Below are positions 43,506 to 56,793 of a stretch of 64,000 nucleotides of DNA, in pieces (position 1 is the stretch's first letter; the number at the start of each line of letters is the position of its first letter). This DNA comes from Phyto melanocephala (lineage: Eukaryota > Arthropoda > Insecta > Diptera > Rhinophoridae). The stretch is from contig OW799236.1 in the NCBI GenBank assembly GCA_941918925.1, positions 68,600,465-68,664,464 on the forward strand, read 5' to 3'. Under the pieces are notes generated by a model, which was given only the letters and a program-made list of their open reading frames with translations, searched no databases and was not told where the DNA came from. The position numbers and the translations under genes were made by a program.

Positions 43506-46500
43506 TTGCTTTGTATGGGTATTAGAGTTCAGTAGTTGTGTTAATTAAATTTTGTTAGCATGTACACACACATTTTATGTTAGTAAACGCTGTACAGAGC
43601 GACACCGAATTGAGTTTTCTGCATTGTCACCGACACTCACACACTCTGCCAATTTTGACATTTGAACGGCTTATTTTTGAACGACCAGTGTATTTGTCGT
43701 CTTCCTGAAGTATTAAAATAATTTTTTTCACAGTTGACGAAAACAAAGCACTATTCTCACCATTTTTTATAAGAAATAATCGAAATGCAGCGGCTAAACT
43801 TTTTTTGTATTTTAAAAAATTTTCAATAATGAAGGTACTGTTCTACGGTACAATGCTACATTCTTAAAAACCGTACATTGTCAGCTGTCGAACTGTTTTG
43901 TTTTAATGGTGACAAATTCAAATATTGCGTTAATTTTGAACACCTTTATTACTGTATTGATTGTTCTTACAAAACTATTAAAAATATTTTGTTTATTTTT
44001 ATTATTGACTAAATATCTTCAATATATATTTAAGTCATCGCTGCTGATTATTCAAACATTTTCTACCAAACTGTTAAGGAAATCTCGATTGGTTCAAAAG
44101 TAAACAATAGTTGGTATACGCAAATGTAATACTGTATAGTTAGAAAATAAAATCCTTTTTTTTGTGCTCTCCTGAATACTCAGTAAAAAACACAAAACTA
44201 AGTTTATTAGAGACATGACAATACATTCTACAAATTTCGAACTTCTAAACTAATAACAAATAATGCAATAAGAAGAACTGGTAATACAAAAGTATGATTA
44301 AAACTATCGTAGCATGATTGTTGCACAACGATAATTTTGTTGCAACTATGGTTAAAGTTGCTTGTGAATTGAAATGCCTTCAATTATGGCAATACGTCAT
44401 AATATGTTCTTAAGGGCAACCATATCAAAGATCTCATTAAAACAATAGTAAATTGTATCACTATTCATATTTTTTTTAACTCTTTATTGTCGAAAAGATT
44501 TTCGATAAAATATATTTTTACGAAAAATGCTTTTCTAAATATTTTTTCTAATCATATATTTACAATCAAGCAAACAATGATTGCAGACAAACATTAAGAA
44601 CTGGGAAGATATTTTTAAAGATGTGATTTGTCATACAATAACAGCTTTTTTTAAAAAAAGTGTTTTTAAATATTTATAACAAATAAAATTAAATTTCTTT
44701 GGAAATATGTTTATATTCAGTTGCTGGGAACATGTTTAGGTTAACAGCATCACCATAGTTAAATTAAAAAATTTTAATTACGATTTTTTTAAATATATTT
44801 AATGCCCTTAATTTATAAACATCAATAATATAAAAATAAATAATCACAAATATTTTTGATTGTGTAATCTTTAAGTTTCCTAGTCTTAAATCTGGAAATT
44901 TCTTTTCAATATTAGCAATTCTAAACTATTCTTAAATTCTTGGTATTTGCATGCATATATGAACACAAATCTCTAATGTCAATGCAGAACAGCCATCAAT
45001 TCTGCTTGTTCACATGCACATAGATAAAATACACCCCTGTTGAACAAAATTAAAATAAAAACACAGAAAATAAAAAATTAAACTTAAAACTTTTCAAATA
45101 AGATTTACTTCGACAGTAGACAGCAAAAGTAAAAATGACAATAACAATAACAACACTGTGGTACATAAAGGAGTTTTGAATCTACTTTAACTATGTTCTT
45201 CTTAAATTTTCCATTGCAATACCTCTAGGGATCTACAAATATTTGTGGCAAAATCAAAAGCCAAACAGCGAAGCTGTAGTAAAAAGATAATCGGATATTG
45301 GTGGGAATAAAAAATATGTGTTCCTGTCGCTGTTATTGGTAAAAAAAAGTAGACTGATTTACAAACGTGTATATGCTTTCATGTAAGTGTACACAAGTAT
45401 CTTGGTAAAACGTGTTGGTTATCAGAATATTTAGAATAAAAAAAAATTGTTTTAGTTTATGTAGACACATTTTACATATTTATAAGTGCATGGGTGGTGT
45501 GATAGTAGATAATTTAAGATTCTTAACAATTGTTATTTGTTAAACTACAAAAAGCTTTATAATAAATAGACTTTTGTGTAAAATAAACGGTTTTCTTTAA
45601 TAACACTTACTGCGAATAAGCTGTAATATTTTCCGTATCAAATATAATAAAAAAATAACAGAATTTTATTTTTTTATCTAAACAAAACCGGCATTCTATT
45701 GTGATTTAAGCCATAACGAAAATTAAATGGAAGTTTTTTTTACAGCCCAGAGTGTATGTAAACATAAATAAAGGAGATCATATTAATAAATTATCGTATA
45801 AAAAAATTGCAGGTATATCCAGGTTACCCATTTACACTGGTATAATGCAGAGCAATCTGAAGTGTCTGGATTTCAACATTAAGGAGATCGAAAAAAATTT
45901 GTAGTTGCATTAAGTTAAATAAAAATTTCTTAGCCTGATGGGGCATATACATACATATAACTAAAGTGCGAGTTGCGAAGTATAGATTCTATTAGAGGTG
46001 CGACCACGGAGTATATTTTCAGTAATTTCCTGTAATAGCCAAGTGAGTTATGGATTATGTTCCATCGTTTCAAGTAAGGTTAAACCAATTTTCTCGCTTG
46101 TTTTTTAAAGAATGTGCTCTTAAAATATTTTTCAAATTTGCTGAGGACTGCAAAAGTATAAATGCGTATGTTGCGTTAATATCCAAAATTTTTTAAATAT
46201 TGGCAAGACTAAAAGAAGCAAACTATTTATTTACCAATAATAAAATAAATAAAAATAATTCTTTATTAATTTGAATTAAAGTTGATAATTTGGTTTATAC
46301 TGAATTCTTACCTTATCGCTGATGTGGTAGTAATATACTTTCAAAAACAAAGTTGCATAAACATGCACAAGTCGTAGGTACTAATGCAGTATATGATTAT
46401 CTAGGCTCGCGTTCTTGCTACAATAGGCAAAACACAACTGAATATCAGTCATTATGCTACTGGAAGATACTAAATATATAGCAACGCTGCAGCCAAATGG

Positions 46501-46929
46501 AAGATAATTATAACAGAAACTTATATGAGAGGGCTAAATTTACTACCACCTTCAAAGTTAAAGGTTAAAGATAATTAATTAAAAAATGGGGAAAATTATA
46601 GGCAAAAACTGACAAAGGTATTACATATAAGAAAGTTGTTATTTAATATCATTACAGTCACGTAGACTATATAAAAAATCCTTTGAAATTTGGAATAATA
46701 ATTTGTAATACAATTTTGGGGAGGGACACTTTCGTATACGTCGGAAATTTTTGCAGTTAAAAAATAGGTTTATAAGGATGAAATAAACAGCTAAAAATGC
46801 AGAAGTAGGTCATAAGAAAATATCTTTCTTTTATCAAATAAAATCGTAAAAGTCTAAATGCAATCAACTATACACCTATACTAATTGCTTAAAAAAATAT
46901 GTTTCCTCAAAAAAAAAAAAAAAAAAAAA
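43506..46929. other. AT-rich interval, no gene recognised
   Basis: A GC-richer patch at 43560-43890 (cagagcgacaccgaattgag, gtcagctgtcgaactg) has promoter-like texture with an E-box-type CAGCTG, but no ORF or splice structure follows. Otherwise no feature supported. Confidence 0.35.
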
Positions 46930-47440
46930 TTGAAATCCGTACATAAGGAACAAGGAGTGTTTTGCAAATATGGAAATTTGGTCGATTTAATTTCAACAAC
47001 GGCAATTAAAGGTGACAACTCAATTGAGCACCCATCTCCTATGGGCTTGACCAGTAGAATTCTCTTAGCTAAGAAAAAGTTAAAATTCAAGAATAAGTCC
47101 TAATTGAAGTGGCAGATATTTATATTAAATGCAGTTATTACAGATTTCCCTCTTCAACCTCTACAAAAGTCTACAAATGAAAGGGCTTAACATGTAGAAT
47201 TCAATAATCTATGAATAAGTTAAAATACAAGATAGCGGTCTAAATAAGATTCATCTATTTTTTTCTACACCCCATCAATATGGGTATCAAATAAAATTGA
47301 AAATTGAATGTGAAAATTCAAGATCTAAGATAGCGTTGGAAAAATTAAATCAAAATGCGATGTGGTCTCTTTACGTATGTAAAAGTTAATGAAGGGTATT
47401 TTTAAATTCCACATGACCAAATATAGAATTCTTACTTGGT
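46930..47440 (+). mobile_element. Decayed HINE-B (B5-like) 3' half
   Basis: Repeats of the HINE-B5 interior (accccatcaatatgggtatc, gcttgaccagtagaattc, aaaattcaagat...gcg) are recognisable about three times, followed by a worn 3' end (aatgaagggtatttttaaat, accaaatatagaattct, tacttgg). The hairpin no longer pairs fully. The 5' half is not found. Confidence 0.6.
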
Positions 47441-48574
47441 ATTGTTCTACTTATTATTATGCACCTTGTCATCGAACCCAATCTGCGATTGTTCAACCAT
47501 TTATATTATTGCTGCCATACGAGTGCTGATCAACAATATATAATAAACTTCTATAGTAGTAACACTAGAATGTTCTTGAGCCATTAAAATAAATTTATGA
47601 CGCTGTACATGAATAATGTTTACGTTAGTAAAAGAAACTAGCATTTTTAAAGTGCAATATGTGGCACTGTATGTCAGCTTATACACGGCATGTTTTTACA
47701 TCTGACTTGACAAATTCCATACTGATAAATACATGTAATGTGTTACCTTCAAAACATTACTTCTATAAAAAAACATGTGTTGAGACATCTGACAAAATTT
47801 CGATTAGAGCGCGCTCTATTTTCTTTAGTAAAAACATGTGACATCAGCTGTTGGCAGAAATCTCTGCTGCTGCAATGCAGTCAGCGACGGTGGCCTGTAA
47901 AAGTTCAATTTTGACATATGTCACACAAATTTTAAAGTTAGATGTAAAAAAAATGCTGTGTATTTTAACCTTTAGTTCATCAAGGTCACTCAGTCTTCCA
48001 AAGAAAATTATAAATTCATTAAAATATAAATCAGTGTATTAATTTGTAATAACATAGTAGTTTTTAAAGTTGATTCAAAAAAGTATTTAAAAAAGTGTTA
48101 AAAATATGCACTTTTTTATTTGTTTTCATTACATTTCAATGTTTTAATGTTGAATGAAGTTGAACAAATACTTAAAAATTAATTAATAATACAATCTCCA
48201 TGTAAGTCGATGAAGGTTGAATACCGATTTCAAACATTAACTAACTTTCACTGAAATCAGCAGAAGCAAAGTATAAGTTACTATCCTTACATGCTCATAA
48301 GCTAATTGTGTACCTGAGTATAATAATTGTATATCTTTCACTGGTTTTAAGTATCATTCGTATTTAAACAAATTATGAAATAAAATTGTCCATATAACTG
48401 GTAATTGATTTTAAAAATCCGTAATAAAAACAGAACAAAACCTAGTAATCAAAAGAAAATGTAATCATCTCATATAAATGGTGAGCCATCTTTCGGCTTC
48501 AAATTGAACCAGCAGTGATTTCGAGTCTGGCAATATTTGTGCAATTCAGCTCTGTCACAAAATTTAGTATGTTA
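47441..48574. other. Interval without recognised gene; one perfect palindrome
   Basis: Contains tagagcgcgctcta (47805-47818), a perfect 14-bp palindrome, between two aaacatgtg motifs. A 55-codon ORF from an ATG at about 47874 has no recognisable family. Not enough to call a gene. Confidence 0.35.
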
Positions 48575-49250
48575 TCTCCGCTAATCGAAATGAGTAGATT
48601 TACGCTTGAGTAACGTTGGGAAAATATCGCAAGAAAATATCATTCACAGAAAATTATATTTTCGGTTGAATCTTATTTGCATCTTGCTTAGTGCGTTAAT
48701 AAGCAAAGTTGCCATATTTGGCGATCAAAATACCCAAATGAAGACTTTCAGAGTCAATGCATCCATTACAAGTCATTTTTTGTAGTGGAAGCGTCATTGA
48801 CCCATATTTCTTTGAAAATGAGTACGGAGCAACCATTACGATCAATAAATATGCCTATCACACCATGATAACCTATTTCCTTTTGCCACTTCTTCATGGT
48901 ATTAATGCAAACGATGTTTGGTTCCAATAAGATGGTGCAATTTGCAACACATTCCATGCTGCAGTCGATTTATTGCGTACAACGTTTGATGGCCGTTTGG
49001 TTAGCCGATATTGTGATAACAATTAACCGCCAATAAACTGCGATTTAAAACCGTTTGACTATCTTCTAAGGGGCGCTGTTAAAGGCAAGTGTTTTACAGA
49101 CAAACACGAAACAATTAAGCATTTGAAGGCCACCATTTCTGTTGCCATTGCCGAGATATAGCCGTATACACTTGAAAAAGTGCTCGAAAATTGGGTCGAT
49201 ATAATGAGGTCATGTAAGGCCAGGTGCGGAACAGCAAAAAAAAATACTAA
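48575..49250 (+). pseudogene. Tc1/mariner-like transposase, catalytic half, decayed
   Basis: Plus strand: RWENIARKYHSQKIIFSVES (first catalytic Asp replaced by Val), HLA*CVNKQSCHIWRSKYPN, a frame change near 48780, SGSVIDPYFFENEYGATITI, MITYFLLPLLHGINANDVWF, Q*DGAICNTF (second Asp kept), RTTFDGRLVSRYC, CDLKPFDYLLRGAVKGKCFT (third acidic position kept), KHETIKHLKATISVAIAEI*, LEKVLENWVDIMRSCKARCG. At least four stops and one frameshift. The N-terminal DNA-binding half is not visible upstream. Homologous to the relic at 42911-43505 and to the derivative inside the HINE-A elements. Confidence 0.8.
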
Positions 49251-49399
49251 CCGCTTTGGTTTTATCTGATTTTTAAATAAATATAAACTTTTCAATTGCA
49301 CACACGTTATTTACCTCCCTTTATTCTCCGTCAACAATGTTATAATCGATAATTTGACAATTCTTCAAATTCTTAAATTTTTAAACAATTAAATGTATA

Positions 49400-51562
49400 A
49401 ACAAGTAAGAGCACTATATTCGGCTGTGCCGAATCTTTTATACCCACCACCAATTTTGTGTACATTTAAAGCACAATATTTATTATTTTGTTAATCGCTA
49501 TGGAATAATCTCTTTATAATAAAATATGTATCACTTTCTTTGTATAGGGTGGTTTAATTTTAAGGGCCCATGTTGAAGGTGAACTACACCTAGTCTTTAA
49601 ATTTTTTTTCTGCATTTCACTTGACATTTCTCAATCTCAAACTTACTGAATTTGATCCGTGGAAAGATACGCAAATGAGTAACGCTTTAAAGTTATTCAG
49701 GTTTTTTATAAAAATGGGCGTTCAAATCAAAATGAATTTTGTGCATTTCATAATTCTTTTGATCAACATAATGATTCAAATTCGGCCACAATCGGGAGAA
49801 TTGTAAGAAATATTTAAATTTCTGCAAAACAGGTCTGTAAAAAATGTTAGAAAATCTGTATATGCCTTCTTAGTTCGTTGAATGGGAACCATTGCTGTTT
49901 TTTGCGATAGTGTGGCAAAAGAGCAGTCAACCTAGACTCATCATCATGCTTAACAAATGAGCATCAACATTGTCATTACAAATTTGGACCATCAGATAGA
50001 GGAGTGGCGCCAAGGATGGGGGGGTTGCATTTGGCCGATATTTTGTTAAATACATAATTAAATCGTACAAATATTATAATTAAAAAAGAAATAATAATAA
50101 AATCTTAAATAATTTGTGTTTTATTTAAATTCAATATCGGTCCTTAAAATTTAACCACCCTTTATAACTTCGATATGCTACTAAAATGCTTTTGTAAATG
50201 TAGTCTTTTAGTAAAAGTGGTCGTTAAAGTAGGAGTGTCAATAAAGTTTCTGCTAATAAATACAACTTAGATATTTCAATATAGTCCTTTATTTTCCCAA
50301 AAACTTTGTCAATAGAGTAATTACATGAATATAAAATAAACCGTTATATGGGAGGTAGGCGTTAAAGTGGGCATGTCACCTAAACTTTTTGGCACAACAA
50401 TTACATTGATTAGAAGGATATACGTAGCAAATTTGATCATCATACCTCTAATTTTGGTGGTTTTATGAGCTTTTAAATTTCATTAACGGTAGATAACGTG
50501 AAAAGTGGGCGATATAGTAGGCGTGTCAAAGTTGTATTTGCGAATGAGTACAACTTAGGTGTTTCAATTTAGCCCTTTTTTATTTCAAAATTTTTATTAA
50601 TAGAGAAATTATATGAATTGTAGCTAAAACGTTATATGGGAAGTGGGCGTAAAAGTGGGCGTGGCACCTTAATTTTCTGGTACAGTAATGACACTGGTAA
50701 TGACACTTTTGGCGGTTTTATGAGCTTTTAAATTATATTAACGGTAGATAACGTGAAAAGTGGGCGTTATAGTAGGCGTGTCAAAGTTATTTTTGCGTAA
50801 TAGTACAACTTAGGTGTTTCAATATAGTCCCTTATTATTCCAAAATCTATATGAATAGAGAAATTATATGAATTTTAGGTAAAACGTTATATGGGAGGTT
50901 GGCGTAAAAGTGGGCGTAAAAGTGGGCGTAAAAGTGGGCGTGGCACCTTTATTTTCTGACATAAAAAAGCCACTCACCAAAAAGCAGAGTGTGCAAAATT
51001 TCAGAGTCGTACATCCAGTTTTGTTGCTTTTATGACGTTTTTGTTTTTATATATACCGAAAAATACACTGTGCGGTATAAATTTTCGTACATTTTGATCG
51101 ATAACTCCACTCCTAATGCATAGGTTTAGACAATTTTCGGAGCTAAATATTATTTTTGCTCAGGAAATATATATTCGAAGTTTTATGAGTCTACGTTAAT
51201 GCGTTTGGGCACAATTCCATTTTATTAGATGTTCGAAGGACACGGTTTTTTCGACCAACTCTTGCTATTCGAGCTATAACTCTCTTCCTAATATTCCGAT
51301 TTAGCCCATTTTCAATACCAAACAAGCCTTGTCTATAAGAAAGATTTTGGCAGAATTTGAGCCCCCTAGCTTTTTCGGTGCGACCTCTATCGTGCTTGCA
51401 ACAGACGGACAGACGGACGGACATAGCTAGATCGTCATCAAATCAAACCCTGATTCAGAATATATATACTTTATGGGGTCTAAAATGGATATTTCGATGT
51501 GTTACAAACGGAATGACAAAATAAATATACACCCACCATTTTTTTGGTGGCGAGTGTAAAAA
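49400..51562 (-). mobile_element. HINE-A copy 3, reversed
   Basis: Begins with the reversed 3' end (aacaagtaagagcactatat, ttcggctgtgccgaatc, tatacccaccaccaattttg) and ends with the reversed 5' end (caccatttttttggtggcga). Short GTCY tract near 51402-51421 (acagacggacagacggacgg). Holds about two 287-bp units, one shortened, and a local triplication of the 12-mer gtgggcgtaaaa at about 50900-50940. The mariner derivative is present. Confidence 0.87.
49546..50161 (+). mobile_element. Mariner deletion derivative in HINE-A3
   Basis: Bounded by agggtggtttaattttaagg and ccttaaaatttaaccaccct. The plus strand encodes the N-terminal helix-turn-helix remnant, the linker (CDSVAKEQST region) and the tail NLDHQIEEWRQGWGG, in that order. 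Confidence 0.7.
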
Positions 51563-54500
51563 TCCTTACAACTTTGTTGTTTTATCTAAAAAACAACCTC
51601 TTGGTTTGTGTCATAAATATAAACGTACTTATGTAAAAGCATATATCAGCGAGTATCTGTCTGTCACTTTAAAAGTAATGTTGCGGTTGACACTTTATTG
51701 TATTACGCAAGCAAACTTTATTTCTTTTTAAAAGTTGCGAATTATGAGGTGGGTTTTGGTTTCTTTTGATACCAAGTTTATTTACTTGTAAAGTTTTTAT
51801 ATTTTATGAATAGAAATTATTAAAAACACCATGACAATGATACAGTTTTTTATAAGAAAGGTCAACTAGATTAAGCTTTATAAGGGTTTATTATTTAGGT
51901 TTTTGGGTAAATATAAGAACAAATCAAAAATGTCATCCTGTCATTGGGTATTCTAGTAATAAATAGTCCTTAATAAACAGATACTGTATTTATCCATAAA
52001 GGTTAGTTACAACAATTACTATTATGTAGCAAACCAGAGTCTCTAAAGGTAGCTTGACATATTACCCTTATATGGACAGATAAGCGTGACAAGAACGAAT
52101 ATCCATTGTTTTTTTAAATAAATTTTCCCTTAAGATAATATTAATTTAGTGGTAGGAAGAAATAAGGTGACTCAGATGTAGATTTATAATTAATTAGCTT
52201 ACTAAGTCGATGCAAGCAAATATCACGAGTCAATTATTAGTGCGGCCTTTATCATTTTAGTTACTGTAGCGTATGAGTCATGAGACTTAACCCGACATGG
52301 CTTAGAAATGGCTATGCAAGGATTATAGCTTCTACCAGGTTTGGTTGTCCTTAAATTAACCACAAAAACTTAAAATAGTCTTTGATTTTTATGTGAAATA
52401 TCTAGAAATTATAAAATATGCATATTTAAAACTTTTGTGCTCTTCTTAATTGAAATTAAAGCATTAGTACACACAAAAAAAACTTAAAATCATTTTCCAT
52501 CAAATGATTCAGTTCTTTCAATCGAATTTTCCTTTTGTGGTTATAAACTTTTTCTTGCAAAAATCATAATTTCATAGTGTAGATACAACCGGAGAGTTCT
52601 ATTATCACACCTTAACTATATGGTTGGTAACAATTGTGGTACTCAAGACAAATACTGCTTTTCTGTGTACGAACACATTGATTTGAGCCTTCTAAATTGT
52701 TTACTACTTTCGATGACTTTGGTCGCTCCAATCCTGGGATTTTTAATGTTTTGCCAATCTGCTCAATCAGTAAATATTATACATTTTTAAATGAAAAATA
52801 TGCATAGTGCTTTACTAAGGCGGTAAAATGTAAACAAATTATTTATAACAATGATGCATATTTAGTTCTAATGCAATGTTGTTCACTTGGAGCCCTTATT
52901 AACGCAATATATTTTCGCTTAGAGTTCCTACAAGTTTTATATAATAATCATCTATGTCAAAGATTTTCTATTAAAAAAAAGTTTTAACTTTTAGTTTTGA
53001 GTGTTGTTTTCGGTACCAGTTCTCATTTTATGTAAACCTCTAAGAACTGCTTATCATGTTCAGGTTATTTTAATAAATTACCATCAATCTAATTTTGTCG
53101 CCGTCACAAACTTTATTTCAGTTCGTAGCGAGCTACATTAGAAATCGCAAATTAGTTCTAACTAACCAGCTTGCGTTAAAATTTATAAATCGGTTTAGCA
53201 CAAAGTTTTGTTATACTAGTTTTCCTTGTGACCGATTTTTTTTAGGTTAAGGCTTTAGAAAAAATCTTCATCAAAATACTTGAACAAAAACATGAGAAAT
53301 GTATTAGCAGAATCCATTTTAATGCTCAAAAGAGTTAGATTAACTAACAACACCGAAAAATGAAGCTTTATTTACTCTGATATATAGTAACTAGTGTAAT
53401 GGATATGAAAATATTAGACCGTACAACATAACAAGCCAACAACAAATTTTGGAAAAAATATTGTCGAAATTTTACTTTATCTTCAGTATTTGAATTCAGA
53501 TGCTTAAAATGTAGAAAGCTCAGCCCTGTGTTCGGAAAATATATTTTTTTAATTACAAGATTGTCATGCAAAAATGTTTTTCGACTATTTTGTTGAAGTC
53601 GCAGATCGCTAACAATAACTAGAATAAAAGATTTGTAATTAACAATTCATTGTATTGTATCGTAGAAAATACACAAATTTTTAAAACAAATATTATTTTA
53701 AACTGTTTTATTTCCTCCTTCCTTTCACATTGACTACATCCATTTCTAAAGGAAATTTCATTATTTTTTTCATCAAAACTTGAATTTATCCGTTTTGAGT
53801 GCTTTATTTAAAACCAACATATATAATTTAATTTCCAAAGTATGTGCATTAATTTGTACGTTTGTATAAGTTTCGTGTATGTGTGAAAACATGAAGTTTA
53901 GTTTTAGTTGGTTGGATGTAATTTTGTATAAATTACAAACATTAAAAATGAAAAATTTGAATTGTTGTAAAACTTGTTTATATTTCAAAAAAACAAAAGA
54001 AAAAAACTTTTTCTTGTTAAGTGCAAGTTGTTGAAAAAAAGTACAATTAAAATAACAATTTTATACTACATGAGCGTGTACATGAGCATTTAGATTTTTG
54101 AGGAATTTCTTGTTTAACTTTTAGCAAAAATAAACTTTTGCCAAAGAACAATTTACAAAATTAAAAGTACCAAAAGAATAAGAATAAATTGGAAAGAAAC
54201 TCAATTACTATTAAAATGTATGCATTAACAATTGTGTGATGCCTGAGGCGTATGACGTGAATAAAATCTGATAAATATTGCTCATACGTCAGTGGTAAAA
54301 GTGGTCGAAAAGAACATTAAATTTATAGCGTTTTTGTAATTATTTGTTATTTTTACTTATTGACTTTATAAAATATATATCACGCAGTGTTGTTTATAAC
54401 ATAAAATACGGAATGGGGTCATTAAAGTACCCCACACAAAAGAAATTAAATATTATGTAAGAGTTGGCATAATAATATTACAATGACTGTTACAGAAGAA

Positions 54501-54839
54501 CAAATTATCACTGTATTAAATTCGCAGCAACTTTTTTTTTAATTCAGTCAAAGACTATTAATTTTTAATACTCTGTCTTACAAATGTTTTGATTTTCATA
54601 TTCTTAACACATAAGTCTAGGCAGACCCACTCAGTTTTAAATTCAAATAATTTGGAAAAAAATTTCTTTCCATGTTACCAGCACCGCTACTACTTGTATA
54701 ATAAGCTAAATAATAACTACGTTAATTATCTAATTAAATTATCGAGAAAATTATTATTAATTATTATTTAAGTATATGAAGGTTATTAATTCGGTTTTCA
54801 TGATTAGTCAATTTACATAAAAAAAACTATTCGATCATC
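51563..54839. other. AT-rich interval, no gene recognised
   Basis: No transposon ends, ORFs with family resemblance or RNA genes seen. Confidence 0.4.
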
Positions 54840-54844
54840 AATAA

Positions 54845-55055
54845 AAAACCACAGATTCCAGGTTCTGATATTACGTATTGCTATAATGAATATTTTTAAC
54901 GAAATCTTACTAACTGTTCATCGATAGTTATCATGCCAAAAGCTTGAATGACTTTCTGCAATTATCCATAAAACAAACAAAGATTGTCCTTAAGGCAGCT
55001 AAGATGTAAGTCCCTTTTTGTTCTTCCCTCGTGGTATTATCGTCAAATCTAATAT
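54845..55055 (-). pseudogene. piggyBac-like transposase fragment, decayed
   Basis: Minus strand: RFDDNTTREEQKGTYILAAL, RTIFVCFMDNCRKSFKLLA, then after a frame change MITIDEQLVRFR, then KYSL*QYVISEPGICGFLLM. This is the piggyBac-like core order RFDDxxTR ... IDEQLxxFRGRCxFxQYxPxKPxKYG. The Asp of RFDD and the Asp of IDEQ are kept, but stops, a frameshift and missing flanks make it inactive. No TTAA-flanked terminal repeats identified. Confidence 0.75.
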
Positions 55056-55099
55056 TTTTGACAATAGAATAAAATTATCAGAAAGTTTGAGTGCAATTA

Positions 55100-55400
55100 T
55101 AAGTACTTCCTAGACATACGTTCACAATAACAAATGTTTCTGAAGTGTACGTGGAAAAAGCATTCAAAGGAAAAGGAACATTATCTACGCTAATATAAAT
55201 ATATGAAAGAATATCATCTGCTTGTTCTTTAAGTTTATCAATTTTGTTTTCCGCTCACCTGATTTTTTAGCGTAAATATCAAGTATAAAATTAGAATCGT
55301 CATTTGCAATGGGTATCACAAGGCTACTCCCTGACATTGTGGCGTTCTGTGCCAGGTTAAATTTTTTGTGGGAGTTTTCATTTTAGATCCAAAAAAAATC
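55100..55400 (-). other. Unassigned coding-like remnant upstream of the piggyBac fragment
   Basis: Two minus-strand frames with coding texture overlap. One reads MSGSSLVIPIANDDSNFILD, then IYAKKSG, and is followed by TCAG and GTGAGCG, a good donor match at about 55258. The other reads KIDKLKEQADDILSYIYISV and DNVPFPLNAFSTYTSETF up to a TGA at about 55085. They could be two parts of one frameshifted gene (transposon or host) or an exon with a donor. I do not recognise the family. Confidence 0.3.
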
Positions 55401-55409
55401 TATTGCGTA

Positions 55410-56793
55410 TAAGATGCCTTGGGAACACTTGGGGCAAGCAATTAAGAAAACTACAGTACACTTACAATTTAATTACTATAAGAATGACACTTTTAAATTT
55501 TAATATAGTATTTCAAACTGGACTTCCTAAAGAAAAAAGGTGATAAAAAAATATTTTCAAAGTTCTTAAATAAAAAATATTCTTGGACGACATATGGAAC
55601 GCCGATTCGTATTCTGAGAGTTAAACTCATCTGGACAACTAAATAGATTACATAATGGTCAAATGGCAATTTTTTTTAAATATCTCTTGTACCTTAATTC
55701 AAAAATTTAATCATTATTAAGCCACTATTTATGGGATTAGTTTTATATCTTTATTCTCTAACTTAATAAATAATTTTGAAACAAATTTAAAAACACAAAT
55801 TTTTACTACACCCTCCTGCAAAACATGAAAATAATTGTCTCTTTTCTATATCATATAAATCATCCTTAATTAACAAATTCCTTTGAAACTGAAACATAAA
55901 AACAAAAAGCGTCTGCTGCTAAGAATGATAAGAAATCTCTATTATATTTGCACTACACCATGCAATGGTCGCTGGTATATATGAGTCTATGAGTTTTTCA
56001 TATTGCGATTAATTTTAATTTTTTTTATGCGATAAAATTATTTGGATTATATTGAAATTTGTTTTAAAATATTTAGTTTTTATAAAACTCAATAAAAGCG
56101 GGTGTTGATAAAACTTCTTAAGAAAGAAGTAAAGAACTTCGATTCTAATTAAAAAATCAATTTATTTACTTAATTGCCAATGACTTTACATACATGAAAT
56201 ACTGTGGGGAATAAGACTTATGCCCTTATACAAGCCTGACGAAACTAGTCAGCTTTTAACTAAAAGAAAAATATTTTTTGGAAGCTGTTAATGGAATCAA
56301 ATACTAAATCTAAGTGATAACCTGTGAAGTGATTCCTAAATGAGTGAAAAGCAAATGAGCGTAGAAGTTATTCCAATCTCCTACATGTAAGAAATTTTTC
56401 TGCAGAAGCTTTCAAATTGATAATAAATAAACGCAGCAATGTAAGCTTTGAGTTAAAAAATTATCTCGTTTGTTTTGTTTTAAAAGTCTGATGAAAGCCC
56501 TGGCCAATTATTCTCCACATTTCGTAAAATTATTTACTCTCAAAACTTTTACTGAATTGATTTAGATTTTGTATAAACAACACTTAATACTTAACAACGT
56601 GATCAGACATACTTCATTTTAGTATCGCGTTTTAAGCGTCCACACTTGATATATAACAAGTATTCACCATATTTACAATGATGTAGATTAATTCTTTATT
56701 TTAAAAACATACTGGAAATAAAATTTATATTCTTCCTATTTTTACAACTTAATTTAACTTTTAACTTATTTAAATATTTCACTTCCTCCGCAC
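55410..56793. other. AT-rich interval, no gene recognised
   Basis: No feature supported. Confidence 0.4.

Noticed and set aside
43198..43548. 116-codon ORF on the plus strand
   Set aside because: It is the antisense shadow of the mariner transposase relic that reads clearly on the minus strand (ENPHVIVQKEMHP, VWCGFWAG).
47874..48041. 55-codon ORF starting MQSATVACKSS
   Set aside because: No family, no conserved start context or downstream structure; length is within chance.
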